The translations under genes and the position numbers were made by a program. Shown one piece after another: positions 32,925 to 42,057 of a stretch of 64,000 nucleotides of DNA (position 1 is the first letter of the stretch; each line of letters opens with the position of its first letter). This DNA is from CAWDPQ01 sp049642465 (GTDB taxonomy: Bacteria > Acidobacteriota > Vicinamibacteria > Vicinamibacterales > 2-12-FULL-66-21). The notes beneath the pieces are model-generated. The model saw only the letters and a list, made by a program, of their open reading frames with translations, was not told the DNA's origin and made no database searches. The stretch lies in NCBI GenBank assembly GCA_049642465.1, contig JBAROV010000155.1:8548-72547 (forward strand), read 5' to 3'.

Positions 32925-34544
32925 TCACGCGCGAGCGGCGGCTGGCGAACCGACGTCCTTCAAAATTCGCATTGCCGCGTTCCGGCCGGGCGCCCCCATG
33001 ATTCCTCCACCTGGATGTGTGGCAGATCCACACAGATAGAGGTTGCGCACGGGAGTGCGGTACCTCGCCCATCCAGGAGCAGGGCGGAGAAAAAACAGCT
33101 GCTCGAGCGTCAGCTCGCCTTGAAAGATATTCCCCTCCGTGAGTCCCCACTCGCGTTCCAGATCGAGCGGAGTGACGACTTGCCTGTGGCGAATGATATT
33201 GCGGATGTTTGGCGCGTACTCGGCGATCGTGTCGATCACGGTATCTCCGAACGACTCCTTCACCTCGTCCCACGATCCTTCCTTCAAATGGTACGGAGCG
33301 TACTGGACGAAGCAGGACATGACATGTTTTCCCGGCGGCGCGACCGAAGGGTCCGTCAGGCTTGGAATGACGATATCGATGTACGGACGACGTGAGTAGC
33401 GGCCGTATTTCGCCTCGTCGTAAGCACGCTCCATGTATTCGACACTCGGTGAGATGGAGATCGCGCCGCGCAGATGCGCGCCTGCTCCAGGCAACGATTT
33501 GAAGTCTGGCAGCGCATCGAGCGCGAGATTCACTTTGCCGGATGACCCTCGGAACTTGTAGCGACGCACGTCCGCGGTGAATTCCTCAGGCAGATGCTCT
33601 GGCCCAACCATCTTGAGGAACGTCTGATGGGGGTCGACGCTTGAAGCCACGACGCTGGCGGTGAGGTAGTCGCCGTTTTCCAGCACGACGCCGACGGCGC
33701 TTGCTTCTTTCACGATGATGCGCGACACGGACGTGCCAGTTCGAATCTCGGCGCCTGCTTCGCGCGCGGCTGCGGCGCAGGCCAACGAAATCGCCCCGGT
33801 TCCGCCGCGCGAGAGTCCCCACGACCGGAATGCGCCATCGATCTCTCCCATGTAATGGTGGAGCAAGACGTACGCTGTCCCGGGCGACCGAACACCGAGG
33901 AACGTGCCAATGATTCCAGACGCCGACATCGTGGCCTTGAGGACATCGGTTTCGAACCATTGATCCAGAAAATCCACTGCGCTCATCGTCATCAGCTGGA
34001 TCTGGTTGTACTTGGCCTCGTCCGAGAGGGCCTGGAAGCGGCGTGCCAGAAACAACAGGTCCTTCAGTCCACGCGGCTCGAGCGTCGTCGGATCCGGCGG
34101 TGTCATCGTCAGGATCGGTTTGACGAAGCGGCCCATGTCGACCATTGCCTTGCCGTACTCGTCGTACGCTTCGGCGTCTACCTTGGAATGACGAGCGATC
34201 TCGCGGCGGGTCTTCGCATGATCGTTGACACGCCACAGATGGTCGCCGTTCGGCATCGGTGTGAACGTGCCGTCGAGCGGGAGAATCTCGAGGCCGTGGC
34301 GTGGCAGGTCCAGCTCGCGGATGATCTCCGGTCGAAGCAGCGACACGACGTAGGAGCAGACGGAGAACTTGAACCCGGGGAAGACTTCCTCAGTCACCGC
34401 CGCCCCGCCCAGTACGTGCCGCCGTTCGAGCACGAGCACTCGGCGTCCCGCGCGCGCGAGGTACGCGGCGCTGATGAGGCCGTTATGCCCGCCGCCGATA
34501 ACGATAACGTCGAAGTTTGAACTCACGGCACGAGCACCTCGCAC
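32925..34544 (-). CDS. CrtI/PYROXD2-like FAD-dependent oxidoreductase, copy 2
   Basis: 539 residues (533 if the internal GTG at 34526 is used, which is nearer the FAD motif). FDVIVIGGGHNGLISAAYLARAG begins the FAD fold, and NLYLCGSATHPGGGIMGAPGRNAA ends it. Compared with copy 1 the framework is the same but the middle differs, suggesting an old duplication with separate substrates. First gene of the long leftward run. It diverges from the GcvT-like gene with 36 bp between starts. Confidence 0.88.
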   Translation of the reverse strand: MRGARAVSSNFDVIVIGGGHNGLISAAYLARAGRRVLVLERRHVLGGAAVTEEVFPGFKFSVCSYVVSLLRPEIIRELDLPRHGLEILPLDGTFTPMPNGDHLWRVNDHAKTRREIARHSKVDAEAYDEYGKAMVDMGRFVKPILTMTPPDPTTLEPRGLKDLLFLARRFQALSDEAKYNQIQLMTMSAVDFLDQWFETDVLKATMSASGIIGTFLGVRSPGTAYVLLHHYMGEIDGAFRSWGLSRGGTGAISLACAAAAREAGAEIRTGTSVSRIIVKEASAVGVVLENGDYLTASVVASSVDPHQTFLKMVGPEHLPEEFTADVRRYKFRGSSGKVNLALDALPDFKSLPGAGAHLRGAISISPSVEYMERAYDEAKYGRYSRRPYIDIVIPSLTDPSVAPPGKHVMSCFVQYAPYHLKEGSWDEVKESFGDTVIDTIAEYAPNIRNIIRHRQVVTPLDLEREWGLTEGNIFQGELTLEQLFFLRPAPGWARYRTPVRNLYLCGSATHPGGGIMGAPGRNAAMRILKDVGSPAAARA

Positions 34545-34569
34545 GTCGCACGTGATGCGTGGCTACTAC

Positions 34570-34575
34570 TATAAT
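34570..34575 (+). promoter_or_regulatory. Consensus -10 box 5 nt before the GcvT-like ATG
   Basis: TATAAT at 34570-34575, with the ATG at 34581. Transcription would start at the initiation codon; there is no room for a Shine-Dalgarno. No clear -35. Confidence 0.6.
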
Positions 34576-34580
34576 TCGTC

Positions 34581-35816
34581 ATGCCCATCGGCACAGCGGT
34601 CCACGAGCGCACGTTTCCGCTCTGCGAGAGCTTGAACTACCGCGAATGGTCCGGCTATTACGCGGTCAGCGCCTACGAGACGCATCACGAGCACGAATAC
34701 AACGCCATCCGCAACGCGGCGGCTCTGATCGACGTGTCACCGCTCTTCAAATATCTCGTCACCGGGGCTGATGCCGCGCGCTTCGTGGATCGGCTAATCA
34801 CGAGGGACGTCAGCAAGATGGCCGTGGGGCAGGTGTACTACACCCCCTGGTGCGACGAATACGGCAAAGTCATTGACGATGGCACCGTGTCGCGTCTCGA
34901 GGAGCAGAAGTTCCGATGGACGGCGGCCGACCCGAGTCTACGATGGTTTCGACAGAATGCCGCGGGTATGAAGGTCGAAATCGAAGACATTTCTGAAGAG
35001 ACTGCCGCTTTGGCATTACAGGGGCCAACCTCGGCGGAGCTGATGCGTGCGGCATCAACCGCTGACCTCGACGGCTTGAAGTACTTCAGGGTCACCCGCG
35101 GCACGATCGGTGGAGTGCCGGTCGAGATTTCGAGGACCGGCTATACGGGAGATCTCGGCTACGAAATCTGGATGGCGGCGCGCGATGCGGTGCGTGTCTG
35201 GGACGCCCTCATGCTGCACGGGAAACCGTTCGACATCAAACCCACTGGGATGCTGGCGCTGGATGTTGCGCGGGTTGAAGCGGGACTGCTCCTCATCGAC
35301 GTCGATTTTTTCAGCAGCAAGAAAGCGCTGATCCAGGACCAGCTCTATACGCCCTACGAGATGGGGCTCGGTCGGCTCGTCAATCTGGACAAGTCGCGAT
35401 TCATCGGACAACGGGCGTTACGCGAGGAACACGCGAGAGGGCATCGCCGTCAAGTCGTGGGGCTGGAATTGGACTGGACCGAAGTCGAGCGCCTCTTTGA
35501 GGCGGCGGGTCTCCCGCCGGCTGTCGGCGCGACGGCGTCCAGAGTAGCGGTCCCGATCTACCGTGGCGGCCGGCAGATCGGAAAGGCCACCACAACTACC
35601 TGGTCACCGGTGTTGAAGCGAATGATCGCGCTTGCGACCCTTGATCGTCCGCACTACGCCCAAGGAACGGTGGTGCAGGTGGAGGTGACGATCGAGGCGG
35701 TTCGCCACCGCGTGGGGGCGAGGGTGGTCCGGACCCCGTTCTTCAATCCCGGGCGGAAGACTGCGCCGCCGGACAAGCCGCGCGCCAGCGCGGCGTTATC
35801 AAACAATGCGGTCTAG
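34581..35816 (+). CDS. GcvT-like aminomethyltransferase family protein
   Basis: 411 residues, tetrahydrofolate-dependent aminomethyltransferase fold. Seen: EYNAIRNAAALIDVSPLFKYLVTGADAARFVDRLITRDV, LALQGPTSAELM, RTGYTGDLGYEIW and ARVEAGLLLIDVDF. These also fit dimethylglycine/sarcosine dehydrogenase C-terminal domains and DMSP demethylase, which pass a methyl or methylene group to folate. The missing glycine-cleavage partners and the neighbouring GbcA-like Rieske oxygenase favour a demethylase role. It converges on, and overlaps by 4 bp, the Rieske gene. Confidence 0.85.
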   Translation: MPIGTAVHERTFPLCESLNYREWSGYYAVSAYETHHEHEYNAIRNAAALIDVSPLFKYLVTGADAARFVDRLITRDVSKMAVGQVYYTPWCDEYGKVIDDGTVSRLEEQKFRWTAADPSLRWFRQNAAGMKVEIEDISEETAALALQGPTSAELMRAASTADLDGLKYFRVTRGTIGGVPVEISRTGYTGDLGYEIWMAARDAVRVWDALMLHGKPFDIKPTGMLALDVARVEAGLLLIDVDFFSSKKALIQDQLYTPYEMGLGRLVNLDKSRFIGQRALREEHARGHRRQVVGLELDWTEVERLFEAAGLPPAVGATASRVAVPIYRGGRQIGKATTTTWSPVLKRMIALATLDRPHYAQGTVVQVEVTIEAVRHRVGARVVRTPFFNPGRKTAPPDKPRASAALSNNAV

Positions 35817-36982
35817 CGAGGCGGAGCCTCGATCGTCTGAGGCGCAGCCTCGCTGGATTCATGGAGCGCGACGATCATCCGATCGAACGCGTAGAGCAGA
35901 TCTTCTCGATTCGAGTACGGCCCGGGCTTGTAAGCGCGCGACGAGATACCTGCCTGCGACAGCTCGCAGACGTGCCAGTCCTGCCGGTTTGTCAGGTCCC
36001 AGAAATCGATGGCGTCTGCCGCGCTGAAGCCCTCACGCGCGAGTTCAGAGGGCTGGAAGTGCCACTCGCAAATATTGATCGTCCGATCCGGCGCCACGGG
36101 CCACAGCGTATGCACCATCATGTAATCGGGGTGCAGGCTCAAGAGCATGTTTGGAAAAATCGCATAGTAGTAGACGCGACGTCGATCGTCGGCTGAGAGC
36201 CCTGGAAGAAACGCGCGGCGGCACAGGCCGTCAACCGACAGCGTCTCGACGCCGGGCCGAAGATCCATCCTGCCGCCCATGTAAGTTGCCTGACGCGGTT
36301 CGTTCTCCCCGCTGAGGTAGTGCGACAGCTTGTTGAGCGCCGGGTGCAGATTGGGGCAGTGCAGGCACTCGTTGTAGTTCTGAACGATCAGTTTCCAGTT
36401 CGCCTTCACGTCGTAGACAATCCGTGCGCCGAGCCGGAGATCCTGCATCCGCCACGGTCGAAACTTGTCCGGCAAGTCACCAAGTTGTGTCAGAAGCGGC
36501 GACGCCCCGGCATCGAGGTTGAGAAACACATGACCGTCCCAGGTGTCCACCTGCACCCGATGCAGCGGGTAATCGTCTTTTCGAAAATGCGGCACCTCGT
36601 CCATGTGCGGGGCGCCAATCAAACGTCCGTCCAGATCGTAGGTCCACGAGTGATAGGGGCACTGGATGCTGCCGCTGAATGCGCCACTGTCCGCGGTGCA
36701 CAAACGTGTACCGCGGTGCCGGCAGACGTTGTAGAACGCATTCACCCGCCCGGCCGCAGCAGGACCGCCATTCACGACGATGATGCTTTCACCGAGGAGT
36801 TCGCGCACGAAGAACTGTCCAGGTCGTTCGACTTGTTCCGTACGTCCAGCACAGACCCACATCCGCGCAAACAGGCGCTCGACCTCGACGTCGAAAAACG
36901 TTCGATCGACGTAGTAAACGGCCGGCAGGGTTTGCGCCGTCGCCGGCATGACTTCCCGAGGCTTGACGACCAGTTCGTCCAT
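35813..36982 (-). CDS. Rieske-type oxygenase alpha subunit, GbcA-like
   Basis: 389 residues. The Rieske 2Fe-2S centre is CRHRG (Cys87, His89) and CPYHSW (Cys108, His111). The mononuclear iron region has NYNECLHCPNLHP, as in glycine-betaine, stachydrine and carnitine demethylating oxygenases rather than ring dioxygenases. Those enzymes remove an N-methyl group as formaldehyde. The reductase partner is not adjacent. It diverges from an APC-type permease with 26 bp between starts. A TATTAT box (36993-36998 on the minus strand) implies an almost leaderless message. The exact substrate is uncertain. Confidence 0.88.
   Translation of the reverse strand: MDELVVKPREVMPATAQTLPAVYYVDRTFFDVEVERLFARMWVCAGRTEQVERPGQFFVRELLGESIIVVNGGPAAAGRVNAFYNVCRHRGTRLCTADSGAFSGSIQCPYHSWTYDLDGRLIGAPHMDEVPHFRKDDYPLHRVQVDTWDGHVFLNLDAGASPLLTQLGDLPDKFRPWRMQDLRLGARIVYDVKANWKLIVQNYNECLHCPNLHPALNKLSHYLSGENEPRQATYMGGRMDLRPGVETLSVDGLCRRAFLPGLSADDRRRVYYYAIFPNMLLSLHPDYMMVHTLWPVAPDRTINICEWHFQPSELAREGFSAADAIDFWDLTNRQDWHVCELSQAGISSRAYKPGPYSNREDLLYAFDRMIVALHESSEAAPQTIEAPPR
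35815..35854. terminator. Tandem mini-hairpins at convergent gene ends
   Basis: GAGGCGGAGCCTC (35818-35830) and GAGGCGCAGCCTC (35839-35851) are each palindromic with a 3-nt loop, and the outer arms AGCGAGGC/GCCTCGCT (35815-35822, 35847-35854) also pair. It covers the overlapping stops of the GcvT-like and Rieske genes and could terminate both. Confidence 0.5.
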
Positions 36983-36991
36983 GGATGGTTT

Positions 36992-36998
36992 GATAATA
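36992..36998. promoter_or_regulatory. Overlapping divergent -10 boxes
   Basis: The sequence around GATAATA serves as -10 in both directions: GATAAT (36992-36997) toward the permease and TATTAT (minus strand, 36998-36993) toward the Rieske gene. Both start codons lie 10-12 nt away, so both leaders would be at most a few nucleotides. Confidence 0.45.
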
Positions 36999-37008
36999 CA
37001 ACCTGCTC

Positions 37009-38334
37009 ATGCCGAATCAGATGCCCAGAGAGCCCCCGACGCTTCGCCGCGAGCTTGGCCGCTGGGACGTGACCGCGATCGGGGTCAACCAAGTCATTGG
37101 TTCCGCCGTCTTCGTCCAGCCTGCGCTTCTTGCGGCCCTCGTGGGCGCGTGGAGTCCGTGGCTCTTCGTGGCCGTCGGCATCGTCTCGATGCTGATTGCT
37201 TTGTGCTTTGCCGAAGTCAGCAGCCGCTTCGAAGGCACTGGAGGGCCTTATTTGTACACGCGCGCGGCGTTCGGGCGGTTCGCGGCTTTCGAAGTGGGTT
37301 GGATGATGTGGTTCACGCGTGCCACGAGCTGGGCCGCGGTGATCAACGTGCTCGCGACGTCGATCGGTTTTTACTGGCCGGGAGTGACTTCAGGCTGGCG
37401 GCGCACGCTGCTCATTTCCGCAATCATCGGCGTGATCACCTGGATCAACGTGCGAGGCATCCGCCAGAGCAGCTTCGTCGTCAACGCCTTGACCGTGGGA
37501 AAGCTCGTTCCGTTGATCCTCTTCATCACCGTTGGCCTGTTTGCGATTGATTCTTCGAGGCTTGTTCCGGAGACCGAGCTCACGTTTACGGCAGTGTCGT
37601 CGTCTGTGTTGCTCCTCATCTTTGCATTCGGCGGGTATGAGATCGTCCCTGTCACGGCGGGAGAGACGCGCGATCCGCGCCGTACCGTTCCGTTCGCCCT
37701 CATCATGACTATCGTCATCGTGTCGATCGTGATGACGCTGGCACAGGTCGTCGCGCTAGGGACTCTACAAGATCTTGCTCAGTCAAAGACGCCGCTCGCC
37801 GATTCCGCCGCGACGTTTCTTGGCGCAGCGGGCGCAGCGCTCATCACCATCGGGGCAGTGTTCTCCACCTCCGGCAATAACATGGGACAGGCGCTGTCGG
37901 GCTCGCGTAATCTCTTTGCGCTCGCTGAACAGGGTGACCTTCCGGCGTTTTTTGGCCACGTGCATCCTCGCTACCGGACTCCCGTGACGGCGATTCTCAT
38001 CACTGCCGGAGTGGCGCTCACGCTGGCCCTGTCGGGGACATTCGCGCGGCTCGCGCTCGTCAGTGCGGTCAGCCGCCTGATTGTGTATGTGTTCACCTGC
38101 GCCGCCGCCTTGAGGCTGAGGCACCCTCGATTCGCGACCGACGTGAAGCCGGCTGTCTTTGTCGTACCATTCGGCCCCGTGATCCCCATCGCAGCCACGC
38201 TTATCGCGCTCGCGACTCTGGCCGGGGCGCGGCCGGAGCAGCTCGTTGCCGGCGCCATTGCCTTGGTCATCGGTGCCGCGCTCTTCATCGTGGCCTCGCG
38301 ATCGATACGGTCGGAAAGGTTGACGACTACATGA
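37009..38334 (+). CDS. APC-superfamily amino acid permease, copy 1
   Basis: 441 residues with about 12 membrane helices and the APC landmark in helix 1, GWDVTAIGVNQVIGSAVFVQP (unwound Gly segment). VSSRFEGTGGPYLYTRAAFG in helix 3 and FGGYEIVPVTAGETRDPRRTVP in helix 6 also fit. A cytoplasmic-membrane transporter of an amino acid or amine. Position beside the Rieske/GcvT-like pair suggests import of an N-methylated compound, which is inference. Its stop overlaps the phosphatase start as ATGA. Confidence 0.9.
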   Translation: MPNQMPREPPTLRRELGRWDVTAIGVNQVIGSAVFVQPALLAALVGAWSPWLFVAVGIVSMLIALCFAEVSSRFEGTGGPYLYTRAAFGRFAAFEVGWMMWFTRATSWAAVINVLATSIGFYWPGVTSGWRRTLLISAIIGVITWINVRGIRQSSFVVNALTVGKLVPLILFITVGLFAIDSSRLVPETELTFTAVSSSVLLLIFAFGGYEIVPVTAGETRDPRRTVPFALIMTIVIVSIVMTLAQVVALGTLQDLAQSKTPLADSAATFLGAAGAALITIGAVFSTSGNNMGQALSGSRNLFALAEQGDLPAFFGHVHPRYRTPVTAILITAGVALTLALSGTFARLALVSAVSRLIVYVFTCAAALRLRHPRFATDVKPAVFVVPFGPVIPIAATLIALATLAGARPEQLVAGAIALVIGAALFIVASRSIRSERLTTT

Positions 38335-38828
38335 CGCGTCGAATCCTGTTCGTCTTGTTTGCCCTGCTGCTGACGGTCCGGGCCGCGGCATTCGCCCAGT
38401 CGGTCGTGTTCGTGGTGCGGCACGCCGAGCGTGCCGACGCCGGGATGATGGCCGCCAGCGGCGCCGATCCGGATCTGTCAGCCGCTGGTCACTCGCGGGC
38501 GGAGGCACTCGCCACCGCGCTGAAAGATGCGCGGATCACAGCCATTTACGTCACCGAGTTCAAACGAACGCGACAGACCGCCGAACCGCTCGCGAAACTG
38601 CTCGGTCTGGAGCCGGCCGTCCTGTCGTCCAAGGACACCGATGGCTTGGCGCAGCGGGTCAAATCTTCAACTGGGAACGTGCTGGTCGTGGGGCATTCCA
38701 ATACCGTCCCCACGCTGATCGAGGCACTCGCCGGCGAGGCTGTGACGGTCGGCGATTCGGACTACGACAACCTTTTCCTGGTGACCAGCGGCGCGGCTCG
38801 CTCCGTGTTGCGTCTCCATTACCGGTGA
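38331..38828 (+). CDS. Exported histidine phosphatase family protein
   Basis: 165 residues with a signal peptide (ILFVLFALLLTVRAAAFAQ). Histidine-phosphatase catalytic motif VVRHAERAD near residue 27, the arginine in FKRTRQTAEPLAKLLG, and the second histidine in VLVVGHSNTVPTLIEAL. The usual RHG is RHA. Likely a periplasmic phosphoesterase of unknown substrate. Coupled by overlaps to the permease before it (ATGA) and the peptidase after it (GTGA). Confidence 0.87.
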   Translation: MTRRILFVLFALLLTVRAAAFAQSVVFVVRHAERADAGMMAASGADPDLSAAGHSRAEALATALKDARITAIYVTEFKRTRQTAEPLAKLLGLEPAVLSSKDTDGLAQRVKSSTGNVLVVGHSNTVPTLIEALAGEAVTVGDSDYDNLFLVTSGAARSVLRLHYR

Positions 38829-40177
38829 GGGCGACTCGAATTGTCGGCGTCACGTTGCTGTTGGCTGCCATTGCGAGTGGCGCCGATGGTCAGCCGCGAG
38901 AGCTGGATGCGCTGCGTCCTCAGGAATTGGCGCGGGTCTGGGACGTGGAACACGTTTCACCGCCGCTCCCCCCTCTTCTGGATCATCGAGAACTGGTGCG
39001 GCGGCTCGAGGAGTTCGTTCAATCCTCGAGCGGCCTCCTCAGGATGGAGAAGGCTGGGGAATCGATCGAGGGGCGCACCATCTATCACGTCACGGTGGGA
39101 AAGGGACCCTACCACGTTCTGCTCTGGTCCCAGATGCACGGCGATGAGCCGACTGCAACGGCAGCGCTCTTCGACGTGTTTGATTACCTGCGGCGCCGGC
39201 AGAGGGAACCGGCAGTCCAACGCTTGCTGGGCACTTTGACACTGCATGTGATCCCAATGCTGAATCCGGACGGTGCGGAGCGTTTTCAGCGCCGGAATGC
39301 ACAGGGGATCGATATCAATCGCGACGCTCTTCGCCTTCAGACGCCCGAAGGGAAAATCCTGAAGGACATTCGCGACCGCTGGCGTCCGGGCGTCGGATTC
39401 AACCTGCACAACCAGAACTGGCGTACTTCGGTAGGCGATCCCCCAAAGCCAGCCTCGATATCACTGCTGTCTGTGGCGTTTGATGCCGCGCGCAGCGACA
39501 GCGAAGGGCGTCAGCTGACGAAAAAGCTCTGCGCCGTCATTCGCGATGCGCTCGAGCCCTTCGCGCCTGGCCAAATTGGCCGCTACGACGACGAGTTCGA
39601 GGTGAGGGCATTTGGCGACAACGTCACACTCTGGGGAACGCCGGTGGTGCTCATCGAGACGGGCGCCTGGCCATCGGCGCAACCGGAGGCGGCACTCGTT
39701 CGGCTGAACTTCATCGCGATCCTCTCCGCCCTGGACAGTCTCGCGAGCAAGAGCGTCGAGCGGGCCGATCCGCAGCGCTATGAATCGCTGCCCATGAATC
39801 AGTCGCGCGCCTTCTACATCCTCGTACGCAACGCGACCGTCATCAACGGTGCGGGAGTCCCGCCCTTCATTGCAGATGTCGGGGTCATTGCCAATCGTCG
39901 CGTGCGCCTGGCCCCAGGGTCGCGTGACCTTCAGGTCTCCCTCGTCATCGATGACATCGGCGACCTCCGGACGTCCGGCGGTTTGACGACGATCGACGGG
40001 ACCGGGATGACGATCGTGCCGATTGAGGAAGATCTCGAAGTTGGACGAGTGGTGGACTTGCCGGAATGGAAGTCGAAGCGTTCAGCATCGATCGCGGTCG
40101 GAGAGTCAGCCCGATTCGTGCTCCTCAAACCTGCACAGGAGCCGGGAAAGTACGTCGTCGAGCAAGTGATCAGGTAG
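38825..40177 (+). CDS. Secreted M14-family zinc carboxypeptidase
   Basis: 450 residues: signal peptide (IVGVTLLLAAIASGADG), then an M14 core with zinc ligands in SQMHGDEPTAT (HxxE), NPDGAERF, QGIDINRDAL, third ligand in FNLHNQNW and the catalytic Glu in VVLIETGAW. The C-terminal 130 residues are beta-rich and resemble no catalytic part. The GTG start overlaps the phosphatase stop, so this is the third gene of a permease-phosphatase-peptidase run. Distinct in sequence from the larger M14 enzyme at 10685. Confidence 0.88.
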   Translation: MRATRIVGVTLLLAAIASGADGQPRELDALRPQELARVWDVEHVSPPLPPLLDHRELVRRLEEFVQSSSGLLRMEKAGESIEGRTIYHVTVGKGPYHVLLWSQMHGDEPTATAALFDVFDYLRRRQREPAVQRLLGTLTLHVIPMLNPDGAERFQRRNAQGIDINRDALRLQTPEGKILKDIRDRWRPGVGFNLHNQNWRTSVGDPPKPASISLLSVAFDAARSDSEGRQLTKKLCAVIRDALEPFAPGQIGRYDDEFEVRAFGDNVTLWGTPVVLIETGAWPSAQPEAALVRLNFIAILSALDSLASKSVERADPQRYESLPMNQSRAFYILVRNATVINGAGVPPFIADVGVIANRRVRLAPGSRDLQVSLVIDDIGDLRTSGGLTTIDGTGMTIVPIEEDLEVGRVVDLPEWKSKRSASIAVGESARFVLLKPAQEPGKYVVEQVIR

Positions 40178-40196
40178 CAGAACGCTGGCAGCTAAC

Positions 40197-41936
40197 TCAG
40201 TTCGTACTGGCCCGCTCGCGCTGGTACACGACCTTCCCGTCGAACACCGTCACGACGGCCCGCGCCGTCGCGAGATCGGTGAGCCTGGATTTCGAACTGA
40301 AGACATCGTCCGAAAGGATGACGATATCCGCGAGCATGCCGGCCGTCAGCGTGCCCTTCCGCTGTTCGTCGAAGGAGGCCCAGGCCGAGCCGGAGGTGTA
40401 GGCATCGATAGCCGACTTGAGCGGCAGTTTTTGGTCCGGATACCAGCCGCCTTCGGGCCGACCCTCTGGCGTGGTGCGGTTGACGGCGGTGTGCACGCCG
40501 AGCATGGGATTCAGTGACACGACGGGCCAGTCGCTTCCGAACGCGAGGCGTCCCTTGGCGCGCGCAATACTCCGGTACGGCCATCCGCGTGACGCGCGTT
40601 CCTCGCCGATGTTCCGCGTCCAGACATCGATTTGAGCGGGGCTCGGGCTCCCATGGAACGGCTGCATTGACGCGATCACGCCGAGTGCCCCGAAACGGCC
40701 GATGTCTGCTTGATCGACGGTTTCAACATGTTCGATGCGATGGCGCCGGCCGCGTGCTGCCGGGGGATTCGATCGTTCGGCGTGCGCGTACGCGTCGAGC
40801 GCCATGCGGATCGCTCGATCGCCGATCGCGTGCGTCATCAGTTGCCATCCCCGCGCGTCGGCCAGGCGCACGGAACGGTTCAACGCATCCGGCGCAATCG
40901 TCGGCGTGCCGGCGTCGGCTCTGTTGGAGTACGGCGCCAGCATCGCCGCGGTGTGCGATTCGATGACGCCGTCGAGGCTGATCTTCAACGCCCCAGACTT
41001 GAACAGTGCGCCGTCCGCGTATTTGTGCCGCAGCTCCTCCAGACGCTCGAGCGCCGGCTCATCGAGGGTTCCGTTGGTCGAGACGGCGGCGTAGACGCGC
41101 ACTTGAAGATCGCCAGCCCTCGCGGCGTCATCGAACAACTCGAGATCTTCGATCGTCGTCCCCGCAACCTGGACGCTCGTGACGCCGTAGCGCTGCGCTT
41201 CGGCAACCGCGGCGCGCAGCGCGCGCGCACGGTCCTCACGCGTGACCGGCGGCACGAGATGTCGGACGAGTGCCATCGCAGCTTCCTTCAGCACGCCTGT
41301 CGGCTCCCCCGTCCGCGGATCCTTCACGATCGTGCCGTTTGTCGGATCCGGTGTCCGCCTCGTGATCCCCGCCAGTCGCAGCGCCTTGGTATTGACCCAA
41401 ACCGTATGACCGTCGTAGCTGACGAGGTGAGCGGGACGGTCGGAGACAACGGCGTCGAGCAGTTGACGAGTCGGGAGGCCGCCCGCAAAGGGCTGGTAAT
41501 ACCAGCCCCGTCCGAGAACCCAGGGGCGATCGGGGTTGGCGCTTGCCCAGCTTCGGATGCGCTCCTGAATCTCCTCGACGGTCGTCGCGTCGAGCAGATT
41601 GATCTTGTCGAGCGCCAGACCACCGCCGATGAAATGGACGTGTGCGTCGTTGAATCCTGGGATGACGGCGCGGTCGCGCGCGTCGATCACCTGGGTCTGT
41701 GGACGCCGAAGCCGCAGGATGTCGCGGTCGCTGCCGACGCGGACGATCTGATTGCCACGCACGGCAATCGCTTCGGCCATCGAACCAGCGCCATTGGCCG
41801 CATACACGGTGCCATTGTGAATAATGAGATCGATCGGCCCGTCGCTGTCGTCTCGCTGCGCGCCGACAATGAGTCCGGCGATGAGCGTCGCGGCGACAAT
41901 TGCGACGACGACGAGTGTGGTGAGCCGGGCCGCCAT
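40197..41936 (-). CDS. Amidohydrolase, YtcJ-like
   Basis: 579 residues: N-terminal anchor (LTTLVVVAIVAATLIAGLIVGA), then the metal-dependent hydrolase fold with IDARDRAVIPGFNDAHVHFIGGG (HxH), MTHAIGDRAIRMALDAY, RIEHVETVD, LAFGSDWPVVSLNP and the typical C-terminal LTAGMLADIVILSDD. This family (YtcJ/NfdA) hydrolyses N-substituted formamides and other amides. Extracytoplasmic by its anchor. GGAGGACCGAC precedes the ATG. Convergent with the M14 gene. Confidence 0.9.
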   Translation of the reverse strand: MAARLTTLVVVAIVAATLIAGLIVGAQRDDSDGPIDLIIHNGTVYAANGAGSMAEAIAVRGNQIVRVGSDRDILRLRRPQTQVIDARDRAVIPGFNDAHVHFIGGGLALDKINLLDATTVEEIQERIRSWASANPDRPWVLGRGWYYQPFAGGLPTRQLLDAVVSDRPAHLVSYDGHTVWVNTKALRLAGITRRTPDPTNGTIVKDPRTGEPTGVLKEAAMALVRHLVPPVTREDRARALRAAVAEAQRYGVTSVQVAGTTIEDLELFDDAARAGDLQVRVYAAVSTNGTLDEPALERLEELRHKYADGALFKSGALKISLDGVIESHTAAMLAPYSNRADAGTPTIAPDALNRSVRLADARGWQLMTHAIGDRAIRMALDAYAHAERSNPPAARGRRHRIEHVETVDQADIGRFGALGVIASMQPFHGSPSPAQIDVWTRNIGEERASRGWPYRSIARAKGRLAFGSDWPVVSLNPMLGVHTAVNRTTPEGRPEGGWYPDQKLPLKSAIDAYTSGSAWASFDEQRKGTLTAGMLADIVILSDDVFSSKSRLTDLATARAVVTVFDGKVVYQRERASTN

Positions 41937-42057
41937 GTCGGTCCTCCGGCCGGGCGGTCAGTCGCCGGCCTCGCTGTCCACTCGCCTCGCCCGAACGCGC
42001 GGCAGGGAACGTGTGGGGACGGCATTCTAGCATGTAGGACGTGGTAGATTCCCCCGC

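Noticed and set aside
31355..34544. Carotenoid biosynthesis (phytoene desaturases)
   Set aside because: The CrtI-like pair has no phytoene synthase or other crt gene nearby, and the sequences fit the PYROXD2-like branch better.
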